Source: Ferruginibacter sp. | GTDB lineage: Bacteria; Bacteroidota; Bacteroidia; Chitinophagales; Chitinophagaceae | Reading direction: 5' to 3' | DNA: 64,000 nucleotides | Assembly (NCBI GenBank): GCA_019638525.1 | Contig: JAHBTO010000002.1 | Location: 248,001-312,000 of the forward strand | Shown here: piece after piece, positions 55,818 through 64,000 of the stretch | How the letters are laid out: every line of letters starts with the position of its first letter | Position numbering within the stretch: position 1 is the stretch's first letter | Notes under the pieces: generated by a model | What the model was told of the DNA's origin: nothing | Database searches by the model: none | What the model saw: the letters and a program-made list of their open reading frames with translations, nothing else | Translations under genes and position numbers: made by a program

Positions 55818-57077
55818 CTATACACTATTGATGAGTTTGTTACCTATACTGCAATCGAGACAACGTTTATTATTACAGTATTCGTTTTTTAATTGAATTA
55901 ATGCCTGCGAATCAAAAGCGTTATTAACCGCAACCTGTAAAGTTGAAAACCCTTTGCTGATATTGTTTTGTTCGGCTTTCAGTTGCATCAGCCATTGCAA
56001 TGCTTTTTCTTTAAGCAGTTCATCATTATGAAAATGGCCAAAGGCAAATAATACAGGCACCACCGTATTGATGAAAATATAATCCATCATTTGCCGCCCC
56101 AGTTTTTTCTTTTTAAAGGCCGATGGTTCATCAAACATATAATGATAATGCCAGTAATCGTTTGCAGTTACATCAAGCAATGCTTTTATTTCACTTAGCT
56201 TATTACTTTCTTTTATTTTTGAAAACAGGTGCAGGCTTTGATGCACCAGCATGGCTAATTGCGCAAGCCTTACAGTAGGAAAATTAGATGGTCTCATCCT
56301 CAAAAAAACAAGCGAAGCTTCTATCTTTTTCAGTTGATATTTTTTTTGTAAAAAACGATATTCCCTTTGTAACAGCTTTGGGTAATCTTCTTTAAAATCA
56401 GCTTCCAGTAAGCCTGCCTGTCCAAATAACAACGATTCCAGTTGGTGAATTTGCCCTTTATGTTTTGCCAAAATGTTTACAGGTATTGATTGTGCTATTT
56501 TTTCAAAAACAACACTATTTAATTTGATACCGAAGTTTTTAGCCAGTAGCCACCAAAATGATTCTTCCCAATGATTGTTGTTTTTTTGCTGGTATTCAAA
56601 AATGATGGCAGCTTTTGCCTGCATACGCTCGGCCAGTAGCCGGTCTTTCCATCCCTGCCAGGTAAGTGAGTTTATTTGATGAATACTTTTTTCGCAGGGA
56701 ATAAAACTTTCGGTACTCATCAGTTCATCATATCTCTTTAATAAAATTTTAGATACTCTATCCTGCAGCACAAGGGTAGGAAACGAAAGGTTTAAGGTTG
56801 CGTCATTTTTCCAAACCACATGCAGAATCACATTTTTATATTTTTTATCAGCGCTGTGTTTATGGTTTCGCCAGTCAGAAGCATTGATATGTAATTCAAT
56901 AGAACCAGCCCAAACGGTGCCGCCTATATTTACTTTTGCATTGGTAAAATCGGGGCCCTGGTTGGTATTGAGCATACCGGGTTTTATCACTTGCAGTTCT
57001 TCACCTTCTTCTGTACATAAACCGCCAGCGTTAAAGTATTGAAATTGCCATATATATTGCAGCAGGCGCTCGGTCAT
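55818..57077 (-). CDS. DUF2851 family protein
   Basis: About 419 residues from the ATG at 57077. The start MTERLLQYIWQFQYFN, then the motif GMLNTNQGPDFTNAKVNIGG and AGSIELHINASDWRNHKH are diagnostic for DUF2851 proteins of Bacteroidota. The middle is helical, and the C-terminus has a cysteine group (YCNNKRCLDCSIGNKLI) that could hold a metal. The function is unknown. It starts 71 bases after maf on the same strand. Confidence 0.88.
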   Translation of the reverse strand: MTERLLQYIWQFQYFNAGGLCTEEGEELQVIKPGMLNTNQGPDFTNAKVNIGGTVWAGSIELHINASDWRNHKHSADKKYKNVILHVVWKNDATLNLSFPTLVLQDRVSKILLKRYDELMSTESFIPCEKSIHQINSLTWQGWKDRLLAERMQAKAAIIFEYQQKNNNHWEESFWWLLAKNFGIKLNSVVFEKIAQSIPVNILAKHKGQIHQLESLLFGQAGLLEADFKEDYPKLLQREYRFLQKKYQLKKIEASLVFLRMRPSNFPTVRLAQLAMLVHQSLHLFSKIKESNKLSEIKALLDVTANDYWHYHYMFDEPSAFKKKKLGRQMMDYIFINTVVPVLFAFGHFHNDELLKEKALQWLMQLKAEQNNISKGFSTLQVAVNNAFDSQALIQLKNEYCNNKRCLDCSIGNKLINSV

Positions 57078-57148
57078 AAAAAAAAAATTACAGTGATGCC
57101 GATGCACAAATATGCAAATTATAATTCATACTGTGTAATTAACCTTTA

Positions 57149-57715
57149 TTACACTGCCAGCCCGTTAAGCGCCTGTACTACCCTGCTAACCGGTAATCCC
57201 ATCACATTATAAAAATCGCCTTCTATTGATTTGATACCCACTACACCTATCCATTCCTGTATGGCATAAGCGCCTGCTTTATCGTAAGGCTTATAATTAT
57301 CTACATAAAATTCAATTTGTTGCTGTGTAAGCTGATGAAATTGCACTTTAGTAGTTTCGGCAAAGGCAATTTCTTTATCGCCTGCTATGATTACTACACC
57401 CGTAGTTACATGATGAATTGTTCCGGATAAAGAAGACAGTATCCTAACAGCATCTTCCCTGCTGGTTGGTTTGCCAATGATGGTATTGTTTAAAACAACA
57501 ATGGTATCTGCTGCAAGAATGGGTGCATCAATATTTTTATTTTGCTTTACAGCAAATGCTTTGTTACGTGCAATATGAATGGCAATTTCTTCACCCGTCA
57601 ATTTTTCGGGATAAGATTCATCAGTTTGTTGTATGATAATATCAAAAGGTACTTCGGCCCACTCAAGCAACTGTTTGCGGCGTGGTGATTGCGATGCCAG
57701 GATAATTTTCTGCAT
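57149..57715 (-). CDS. maf: Maf-family nucleotide pyrophosphatase
   Basis: 188 residues. The family markers are ILASQSPRRKQLLEWA (5-20), PILAADTIVVLNNTIIGKP (near 65-83) with the catalytic Asp, the helix-strand RILSSLSGTIHHVTTGVV and the end KSIEGDFYNVMGLPVS. Maf proteins hydrolyse dTTP, UTP or modified nucleotides to keep pools clean and may act in septum control. It follows the UbiA gene by 8 bases in a run of four leftward genes. Confidence 0.93.
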   Translation of the reverse strand: MQKIILASQSPRRKQLLEWAEVPFDIIIQQTDESYPEKLTGEEIAIHIARNKAFAVKQNKNIDAPILAADTIVVLNNTIIGKPTSREDAVRILSSLSGTIHHVTTGVVIIAGDKEIAFAETTKVQFHQLTQQQIEFYVDNYKPYDKAGAYAIQEWIGVVGIKSIEGDFYNVMGLPVSRVVQALNGLAV

Positions 57716-57723
57716 ACAAATTT

Positions 57724-58677
57724 TCAGGAATAGAGTTTAAAAAACAACATAGATAACAAACCGGTTAACATCACCAGTTTAATAACACTGCTTAACAGGT
57801 GGTAATCGTTTGGCGTTTGTGCCTTAAATAATTTTTGTAACAGCCAAATTAATGGCAGGATGATGAATACCAGGCAATACAGCATGCTCCATAACCATCC
57901 CAGCTGCAATACATAAAACTGAACAATGCATATAATGCCTATTAAAACTGCCAGCCATACCGCCACAAACATTTTACTTGCCGGTACGCCCCAGGCAAGT
58001 GGTATGGTACGGCATCCATAGCGGGCATCGCCTTCCATATCTTCCATATCTTTTACCACTTCTCTTATAAGCGATATGATGAAAGCAAAACCGGCGTATA
58101 AAAAACTTATTCGCAAAAAACGGTGCTTTTGTGATATCCATTCAGCCGGGTTGCAGCCGCTGCAACTTAAACTGCTGAAATAACAAAAAAAACATACCAG
58201 TATTACCCATGCAGTAAGCAATGATATAAGAACATTACCCACCAATACTTTCTTTTTTAAACTGATGCTGTATGCAAATAAAAGTAAAGCACATACCATG
58301 TTTGAAAGCCCCATCCAAAAAACAGAAGTTTTATAATCAATATAAAAACCTATAGCAATACCCATAACCGATAAGCATATATGAAATACAATAGCCCATC
58401 GTCTTTTTATATGTTTATCAATAATTTTTTTTTGAGGCTTGTTCACTTCATCAATATTCAGGTCGAAATAATCATTGATGATATTGCCGGCGGCTGCAAT
58501 CATTAATGATGAAATAACAAGTAGTATAAAATAAGTTCCGGTAAAGGGGTCGTACACGCTTTGATGAAAGTTATGAATGGGGTGGATAAGGGCATAATAA
58601 TACAAAACCTGTGTTATAGCAATAATAACCAGGTTTTGCCATCGAATTAACTTAAAAAAAGCGATAATCAGTTTCAT
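57724..58677 (-). CDS. UbiA prenyltransferase, geranylgeranylglyceryl-phosphate synthase-like
   Basis: 317 residues with about eight helices from the ATG at 58677; an in-frame TTG at 58722 abuts the previous stop and adds no membrane segment. The first Asp-rich motif is NIINDYFDLNID (65-76), and the second is KDMEDMEGDARYG. In Bacteroidota this member, next to a KdsC-like phosphatase and Maf, is commonly annotated as digeranylgeranylglyceryl-phosphate synthase-like. Another quinone or lipid product is possible, so I leave the gene unnamed. Confidence 0.85.
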   Translation of the reverse strand: MKLIIAFFKLIRWQNLVIIAITQVLYYYALIHPIHNFHQSVYDPFTGTYFILLVISSLMIAAAGNIINDYFDLNIDEVNKPQKKIIDKHIKRRWAIVFHICLSVMGIAIGFYIDYKTSVFWMGLSNMVCALLLFAYSISLKKKVLVGNVLISLLTAWVILVCFFCYFSSLSCSGCNPAEWISQKHRFLRISFLYAGFAFIISLIREVVKDMEDMEGDARYGCRTIPLAWGVPASKMFVAVWLAVLIGIICIVQFYVLQLGWLWSMLYCLVFIILPLIWLLQKLFKAQTPNDYHLLSSVIKLVMLTGLLSMLFFKLYS

Positions 58678-58722
58678 TAAATTATTAAACGAAAATACAC
58701 TTTGAAAACGTATTTGAGCCAA

Positions 58723-59244
58723 TTACCTGGCAGCAATGCCGGTTTCTGTATCCCAATGGCCATTAAGTTTTAGCACTTTTTCAATAACATCCCTGGCACA
58801 ACCGCTACCGCCATTTAAAGGAGATACATAAAGGGATATCTGTTTTATTTCTGTAGCTGCATCTGCCGGGCAGCAGGGCAACCCTGTTAATTGCATGGGA
58901 AAATAATCGGGCATATCATCGCCCATAAAAAGTATCTCGTTCAAAAGCAAATTATGCTGGTTAACATATTCTATAAGCTTTGCTTTCTTATCATCAATTT
59001 TTACAAAACAATCTTTAACCCCAAGCCTGGCAAGCCTTTCTTTAACTGCTTCGGATGTGCCGCCTGAGATGATAACTACCCTGTACCCTTTTTTAACGGC
59101 CAGTTGAATGGCATATCCGTCTTTAATATTCATCCTTCTTGCCATCTGCCCGTCTTCTAAAATTAATAAACTGCCATCGGTGAGTACACCGTCAACATCA
59201 AATACAAATGTTTTTATGGATGTAAATTTTTCCAGTGTATTCAT
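58723..59244 (-). CDS. HAD phosphatase, KDO-8-phosphate phosphatase type (KdsC-like)
   Basis: 173 residues without a cap domain. The HAD motifs are Asp16-x-Asp18 in VFDVDGVLTDGS, Ser-Gly in VVIISGGTSEAVKERL (near 56-71), Lys in KIDDKKAKL and the acidic GDDMPDYFPM (108-117). Such enzymes remove phosphate from 3-deoxy-manno-octulosonate 8-phosphate in lipopolysaccharide synthesis and work as tetramers. The neighbouring gene is UbiA; kdsA and kdsB are not in the window. Confidence 0.9.
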   Translation of the reverse strand: MNTLEKFTSIKTFVFDVDGVLTDGSLLILEDGQMARRMNIKDGYAIQLAVKKGYRVVIISGGTSEAVKERLARLGVKDCFVKIDDKKAKLIEYVNQHNLLLNEILFMGDDMPDYFPMQLTGLPCCPADAATEIKQISLYVSPLNGGSGCARDVIEKVLKLNGHWDTETGIAAR

Positions 59245-59362
59245 ACCCGTTTTTATATAGATGAAATGCCATGTTTTATTACTTCAATACTAAAAGGCAA
59301 TAATTCATCACATCATTGCAAATATATAAAATGCAAATGCGCTAAATAAAAAGATAGAGATT

Positions 59363-59599
59363 TTATTTTTGGTTATCCCTCCACTCGTACACCCAGCTAC
59401 TCTGTATCATTTCAAGATGCCCTTCGTTACTTTCTTCGGGCTTGCCGGCAAACTTTGGTATTTCTAATACCCATTTGTGCAGGTCGGTAAATCGTATGCG
59501 GTATATTTTGCCTTCATTGAAATCATCGCCAAAACGTTCGTATAATTTCATAGCAATATCTTCGTAATCGCTCCAGTAAATAGGGGGTTCAAAAGTCAT
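59363..59599 (-). CDS. iscX: IscX/YfhJ-like Fe-S assembly protein
   Basis: 78 residues. The signature YWSDYEDIAMKLYERFGDDF, then IRFTDLHKWVLEIPKF, NEGHLEMIQ and SSWVYEW fits the small acidic IscX family throughout. IscX binds the cysteine desulfurase IscS and iron and may act as a regulator or iron donor. It is 44 bases downstream of the ferredoxin gene; the two are neighbours in isc operons of proteobacteria too, although the other isc genes are not here. Confidence 0.87.
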   Translation of the reverse strand: MTFEPPIYWSDYEDIAMKLYERFGDDFNEGKIYRIRFTDLHKWVLEIPKFAGKPEESNEGHLEMIQSSWVYEWRDNQK

Positions 59600-59643
59600 A
59601 AGTTGCTAATTTTAATAAAGTGCCAAAGTACAAAATAGCTTTT

Positions 59644-59979
59644 TTATTCTCCTAAAAACTGGGTCTGGTCGGGTAAGGTTACAGTAATATCTCCACTGCC
59701 TTCCAGTAAAACGCATTGGCAACCCAGCCGTGAATTTAAACGTGGATTAACAGCCCTGTCGATAAAATCCTCTTCCCTGTCCGACAATTCTTCAATAAAA
59801 TCTTCACCCTGCTCTACATAAACATGACAGGTACTGCATGCACAAACACCGCCGCAGTTATGGTGAAGCTCTATATCGTTTTTTAAAGCTGTTTCTAAAA
59901 TTGAATCTCCTGCAGCAATATCTTTTAGCGTAATGGGTTCAAGGCCTTTCTGTTCAAACTTAAATGTTACATTATACAT
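59644..59979 (-). CDS. fdx: 2Fe-2S ferredoxin (Isc-type)
   Basis: 111 residues. The cluster ligands are C42, C48 and C51 in NCGGVCACSTC and C87 in RLGCQCV, the CX5CX2C...C spacing of adrenodoxin and Isc ferredoxins. The helical segment EDFIEELSDREEDFIDRAV lies between them. It passes electrons in Fe-S cluster assembly or to a P450-like partner. It is next to iscX on the same strand. Confidence 0.92.
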   Translation of the reverse strand: MYNVTFKFEQKGLEPITLKDIAAGDSILETALKNDIELHHNCGGVCACSTCHVYVEQGEDFIEELSDREEDFIDRAVNPRLNSRLGCQCVLLEGSGDITVTLPDQTQFLGE

Positions 59980-60121
59980 AATTACTGCAAATTTCGGATT
60001 GCAAACCTACTTTAAATTACTAATTAAGGAAAATATAAGTTGGCAGGTGTGTTTTTTAAGTTTGGAATATTGAAATCATTTATTATTTTTCGTTTTTAAT
60101 TGTAACCCCACAAAAGCTTTT

Positions 60122-60775
60122 ATGTTATTAAGATCAATACCTGTTTACTGTGCTTTTGTAACTATCATCATTTTAATGAATGCCTGCAATGGCAACAGCA
60201 CAAAAAAAGATGACAACCCTGTTGCCGACAGTAGCAAAAAGGCTATAAAAAAAGAAGAGATAAAAAAAGAGCCGGAAAAAAAATTTGAACGGCCTCCTAT
60301 TGTAAACATTATTGATACGCTTGCCATAAAAAAAACGGTTATTTATTGTGCTGATAGTGCAGCAACCTTTGAACGTATTACTACCAAGCTTTCTAAAATT
60401 TATACAGGCAAACTTGCTGAATATGCAAAGAAGAATAATGTAAAAATAATTGGCAAACCAATGGCCTGGTTTAAAAAACAAAAAGCGCCCTATTTTTTTG
60501 AAGCTGCATTACCTGTAAATAAAAAAGGCGCTAAAGCTGTTGCTGGTGTGCAGGTACGTGAACTTGCTGCCGGGAAAGTAGTGGTAGCCCACTTTTACGG
60601 CCCTTATGAATTATTACCTGTAGGTTACGATGCAATTAAGGAATATATAAAAGATAATAAGAAAATTACTGCCGGCAGCCCATACGAAATTTATGTAACC
60701 GACCCAATAGATAAAGACGGAAAACCTGTGGACCCATACAAAATACAAACAGATATTGTTTTTCCTATAAAATAA
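60122..60775 (+). CDS. Lipoprotein with GyrI-like effector-binding domain
   Basis: 217 residues. A signal with lipobox (IILMNACNGNS) is followed by a linker of charged Lys/Glu repeats (KKAIKKEEIKKEPEKKFERP, residues 39-58). The domain (near 65-215) has the GyrI/AraC-effector fold: KKTVIYCADSAATFERITTK, FFEAALPVNKKGAKAVAGVQ, AGKVVVAHFYGPYELLPVGY and SPYEIYVTDP. Such domains bind small molecules inside the cell, so export of one is unusual. It ends 6 bases from a convergent gene. Confidence 0.8.
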   Translation: MLLRSIPVYCAFVTIIILMNACNGNSTKKDDNPVADSSKKAIKKEEIKKEPEKKFERPPIVNIIDTLAIKKTVIYCADSAATFERITTKLSKIYTGKLAEYAKKNNVKIIGKPMAWFKKQKAPYFFEAALPVNKKGAKAVAGVQVRELAAGKVVVAHFYGPYELLPVGYDAIKEYIKDNKKITAGSPYEIYVTDPIDKDGKPVDPYKIQTDIVFPIK

Positions 60776-60781
60776 TACGGG

Positions 60782-61540
60782 TTAATTTTCTCTTAATATA
60801 CTATCTGTAAGTTTTAAATATATATACCTAAGTTTTTGATGATTTGTTAATAGGCGCAGGTGTTTATCTAATGTAAACACATCGTTACGCATTGCCGGCC
60901 CGGTTTGCATATTAGCAGGCGAATGTGTGGCCGTACGTTGGGCTGTTTCTAATATTAACGGAGTAAGAAGTTTAAAATTAACATGTTCTTTTTGGCAAAA
61001 TTCTTCGGCAAGGGCAAACAGGTGATTACTGAAATTACTAACCACCACGGCTGCCACATGCAACTTCAATCGCTCTTCATCAGTAGCTTTTACTACCATT
61101 GATGAGATAGATTTGGCAAAATCCTGAACCAAAGTAAATGTTTCAACGGTATTACCATCAATTAAAAAAGGTATTTCTTTTATGTCGTTTAATTCGCCGC
61201 GAAGGCTTTGCAATGGATACAACACCCCATAATTTTCAGATACATCCTTAAGCACCTCAAGCGGTACAGAACCGGCTGTATGCACAATCAATTTTTTACC
61301 AAGTTTTAACTTAGTGTGCATTCCATACAAAGCACCGTCGCTGATAGCTACTATATAAATGTCGGCACCGGTATTAATGCTGCCATCCATATCGCAATAA
61401 GTACAGCCAAGTTCATCTGCTAAAGTTTTTGCATGTTCAGGATGCCGGCTTACTACTTGTAAAACTTTATGATTGTTTTTAACAAGAACCCTTCCTAAAA
61501 CAGTAGCCACATTACCCGAACCGATGATTACAACCTGCAT
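60782..61540 (-). CDS. Rossmann-like / DUF2520 oxidoreductase-like protein
   Basis: 252 residues. The N-terminal Rossmann motif VVIIGSGNVATVLGRVL (3-19) is followed by the DUF2520 domain: VLYPLQSLRGELNDIKEIPF, KLHVAAVVVSNFSNHLFALAEE and TATHSPANMQTGPAMRNDV. The fold resembles F420- or NADP-dependent ketopantoate-reductase-like enzymes, with the TGPAxRxD motif typical of this group. The reaction is unknown. In Bacteroidota it is often found with KdsC, UbiA and Maf genes, which follow a few genes on here. Confidence 0.88.
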   Translation of the reverse strand: MQVVIIGSGNVATVLGRVLVKNNHKVLQVVSRHPEHAKTLADELGCTYCDMDGSINTGADIYIVAISDGALYGMHTKLKLGKKLIVHTAGSVPLEVLKDVSENYGVLYPLQSLRGELNDIKEIPFLIDGNTVETFTLVQDFAKSISSMVVKATDEERLKLHVAAVVVSNFSNHLFALAEEFCQKEHVNFKLLTPLILETAQRTATHSPANMQTGPAMRNDVFTLDKHLRLLTNHQKLRYIYLKLTDSILREN

Positions 61541-61560
61541 AGCCTTAATTTTGTATTATT

Positions 61561-62400
61561 ATGAAACTTTCACAAAGATTAGGAATAACATACATTCAAA
61601 CAAAAATTAAATTACTCTCATTAATATCTGAAAAAAAAGCTGCACAAAAAGCTTTTGAAGTTTTTGGAACTCCATATAAAAAATCGGTTCCCAAAAACCC
61701 ATTAAAAAACTCCCAAGAAATTGAACTTGTATTAAACAACAAAAAAATTGCCGGATACCGCTGGAACCACCCTCAACAAAAAAAAGCTTTAATACTGCAT
61801 GGTTTTGGTTCGGCTGCATATAAGTTTGAAGAATATGCCAGCTTACTAACAGTAAAAGGATATGAAATACTTGCTTTTGATGCGCCGGCTCATGGAGATA
61901 GTGAGGGTAATACTACCAACGCAATTGAATATTGCGAAATGATTGAAGAAGTAATGAAAGTTTATGGCCCTATTGATGGCTTTATAGCCCATTCGTTTGG
62001 AGGTATAGCACTTAGCCTTGCATTGGAAAAAATTCCTGATAACAAAAAAGTAAAAGTGGTTTTTATTGCACCTGCAACAGAAACAACATCGGCAGTAAAT
62101 GATGCTTTTAACATGTTGAAGATTAAAAATAAAAAAGTAAGAACAGCGTTTGAGAATTTAATACTGGAAGTTAGCGGTAAAAACACTGCATGGTTTTCAA
62201 TGCGCAGGGCTATGAATAATATTAATGCATCGGTATTATGGATACATGATGAAGAAGATACTATCACTCCCTGGGCCGATGCAGAAAAAGTGAAGACGGA
62301 CAATCATCCAAATATTAAATTCCTTGTTACAAAAGGGCTGGGCCACAGTAAAATATATCACGATAAAACAGTGAAAGAACAGGTAATAAAGTTTCTATAA
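61561..62400 (+). CDS. Alpha/beta hydrolase, cytoplasmic
   Basis: 279 residues without signal peptide. The oxyanion loop is ALILHGFGSAAYKFEEY (76-92), then AFDAPAHGDSEG, the nucleophile Ser145 in FIAHSFGGIAL, an acid in ILWIHDEEDTITPW (shown from SVLWIHDE) and His in KGLGHSKIYH. The complete triad suggests an esterase or related hydrolase; the substrate is unknown. It is 20 bases from the divergent DUF2520 gene, so the two share a promoter region. Confidence 0.86.
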   Translation: MKLSQRLGITYIQTKIKLLSLISEKKAAQKAFEVFGTPYKKSVPKNPLKNSQEIELVLNNKKIAGYRWNHPQQKKALILHGFGSAAYKFEEYASLLTVKGYEILAFDAPAHGDSEGNTTNAIEYCEMIEEVMKVYGPIDGFIAHSFGGIALSLALEKIPDNKKVKVVFIAPATETTSAVNDAFNMLKIKNKKVRTAFENLILEVSGKNTAWFSMRRAMNNINASVLWIHDEEDTITPWADAEKVKTDNHPNIKFLVTKGLGHSKIYHDKTVKEQVIKFL

Positions 62401-62588
62401 ACTGATTGTGATACTAGGAAGAATTTTAAAAATTATTTGGAATTTTCAATTTTAAACTAATATTGCATTGCAGGTAATGATATAAAATTTAAACAAAACT
62501 GCACGTTGTGATGCCGTACAAGTGAGTAACACAACAGTGCTAAAACCATTTACTGCAGCTGGTTACAAAAGAATTTTGAAAGATATTT

Positions 62589-64000
62589 ATGGCAAAAAAT
62601 TTATTAATAGTTGAGTCTCCGGCAAAGGCAAAAACCATTGAAGCAATTCTTGGTAAAGACTTTGAAGTAAAAAGTTGCTTTGGGCATATACGAGACCTGG
62701 AGAAGAACGATATGGGTATAGATATTGCCAATGATTTTAAACCCACTTATATCATTTCGCCGGATAAAACTAAAGTGGTAAGCGAATTAAAAAGTCTTGC
62801 AAAAAAAGCAGATGCTGTTTGGTTGGCATCGGATGAAGACCGTGAAGGAGAAAGCATAAGTTGGCATTTAGCCGAAGTGCTGGGACTTGATCCTAAAACA
62901 ACTAAACGTATTGTTTTTCATGAAATAACCAAACCTGCCATATTAAAAGCGGTGGAAAACCCTCGTACAATTGATATGCATTTGGTAGATGCACAACAGG
63001 CCCGCCGTGTGGTTGACCGACTTGTAGGTTTTGAATTAAGCCCGGTATTGTGGCGCAAGATAGGCATGAGTGGAGGCTTAAGCGCCGGCAGGGTGCAAAG
63101 TGTAGCGGTAAAATTAATTGTTGAAAAAGAAAGAGAGATAAATGCATTTGTACCGGTAAGCAGTTTTAAACTGGAAGCCACATTAGCAGCAACCGACCTT
63201 AATAATAAAACCGTATCATTTAAAGCCGAAGGCGTCAAACAAAACAGCGAAGCCGATGCCGAAAAGTTTTTACAAAGCTGCATTGGCGCCAGCTATACTG
63301 TAAAAGATATACAGGTGAGGCCCGGCAAACGTACGCCGGCAGCGCCTTTTACTACATCTACCTTACAGCAGGAAGCAAGCCGTAAACTGGGTTATGGTGT
63401 TAGTAAAACCATGTTGCTAGCACAAAAATTATACGAAAGTGGTAAAATAACATACATGCGTACCGACAGTGTGAACCTGAGCGATACAGCCATGGAAAGC
63501 ATCAAGGCCGAAATAGGAAAAAATTTTGGCGATAAATATTTACAGATACGGAAGTACAAAAATAAAAGTGAATCTGCACAGGAAGCACACGAAGCCATTC
63601 GCCCAACCTATATGGAAGTAAAGCATGTTGGCGATGCCGATTTACAGCGTTTGTACGACCTGATTTGGAAACGTACCATTGCATCGCAAATGGCTGATGC
63701 CGAGTTGGAGAACACAACTGCAAAAATAGACATCAGCACCAACGAGCAACAACTTACTGCAAGTGGGCAGGTAATTACATTCGACGGTTTCTTAAAAGTA
63801 TATTTTGAGAGTACCGATGAAGAAGATACCGATGACAATGATGAAAGCCGGCTGCCAAATTTAACCGTTGGGCAACAGCTTAGTTTTGAGCGGATGACTG
63901 CCACTGAAAAATTCACTAAACACAGTGCCCGTTATACCGAAGCATCGCTGGTTAAAAAATTAGAAGAACTTGGCATTGGCCGCCCAAGTACCTACGCTCC
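62589..64000 (+). CDS. topA: DNA topoisomerase I (3' end outside window)
   Basis: Type IA topoisomerase that relaxes negative supercoils. The visible 470 residues include the Toprim motifs (LLIVESPAKAKTIEA at 5-19 and SDEDREGESISWHL near 80-93), QQARRVVDRLVGFELSP, SAGRVQSVAVKLI and the active Tyr289 in YMRTDSVNLSD, followed by EAHEAIRPT. The ATG at 62589 begins MAKNLLIVES as usual. An acidic insertion (ESTDEEDTDDNDESRL, near 405-420) lies in the core. The Zn or basic C-terminal domains are past the window end. Confidence 0.97.
   Translation, partial: MAKNLLIVESPAKAKTIEAILGKDFEVKSCFGHIRDLEKNDMGIDIANDFKPTYIISPDKTKVVSELKSLAKKADAVWLASDEDREGESISWHLAEVLGLDPKTTKRIVFHEITKPAILKAVENPRTIDMHLVDAQQARRVVDRLVGFELSPVLWRKIGMSGGLSAGRVQSVAVKLIVEKEREINAFVPVSSFKLEATLAATDLNNKTVSFKAEGVKQNSEADAEKFLQSCIGASYTVKDIQVRPGKRTPAAPFTTSTLQQEASRKLGYGVSKTMLLAQKLYESGKITYMRTDSVNLSDTAMESIKAEIGKNFGDKYLQIRKYKNKSESAQEAHEAIRPTYMEVKHVGDADLQRLYDLIWKRTIASQMADAELENTTAKIDISTNEQQLTASGQVITFDGFLKVYFESTDEEDTDDNDESRLPNLTVGQQLSFERMTATEKFTKHSARYTEASLVKKLEELGIGRPSTYA

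Overview
The window looks like a chromosomal segment of a member of the Bacteroidota, most likely Chitinophagaceae or a close relative. The evidence is a SusC/SusD pair, many short lipoprotein signals of the form SCKK, promoter elements of the TAnnTTTG type in place of a sigma70 -10 box, LytTR/propeller sensor pairs, futalosine-pathway menaquinone synthesis (MqnE), DUF2851 and a geranylgeranylglyceryl-phosphate synthase-like UbiA protein. The assignment is by family content only; no species is claimed.

Layout. 1-15807: a sialoglycan utilisation locus read leftwards (SusC, SusD, terminator, N-acetylneuraminate lyase, sialate mutarotase/Kelch protein, MFS transporter, GlcNAc/ManNAc 2-epimerase, sialidase GH33, beta-galactosidase GH35, beta-hexosaminidase GH20 cut by the window edge), with a divergent FadR-type GntR regulator and a perfect 10-bp-arm inverted repeat in front of susC. 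The last three genes are transcribed in the order in which the enzymes would trim a sialylated N- or O-glycan: sialic acid, galactose, HexNAc. 15953-18186: a CLC chloride channel with CBS domains and a small secreted OB-like protein.

18488-28477: a two-component pair (propeller histidine kinase plus LytTR response regulator) faces a seven-gene rightward operon (S74 self-cleaving fibre protein, half-S74 lipoprotein, two lipoproteins of which one is DUF3455, Kelch lipoprotein, alpha/beta hydrolase, methyltransferase) that ends at a strong terminator. Between the two units is a pair of 9-bp direct repeats with 12-bp spacing that fits the published LytTR consensus at every position. This is the best candidate here for an undescribed system.

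28479-30643: an AT-rich, gene-poor stretch with one methyltransferase and tRNA-Ser(UGA). 30849-33450: mutS2 and a tandem duplication of its promoter and start region. 33454-44661: mostly housekeeping and envelope genes (MsrA, cytochrome c, peptide-binding protein, M1 peptidase, Wzx flippase, NlpC/P60, DnaE, thioredoxin). 44779-55769: nucleoside transporter, MqnE, small lipoproteins, dodecin, DMT exporter, YgjV, SnoaL-like, phosphodiester glycosidase, LipA, OsmC. 55818-64000: DUF2851, Maf, UbiA, KdsC, IscX, ferredoxin, a GyrI-like lipoprotein, a DUF2520 oxidoreductase, a hydrolase, and topoisomerase I cut by the right edge.
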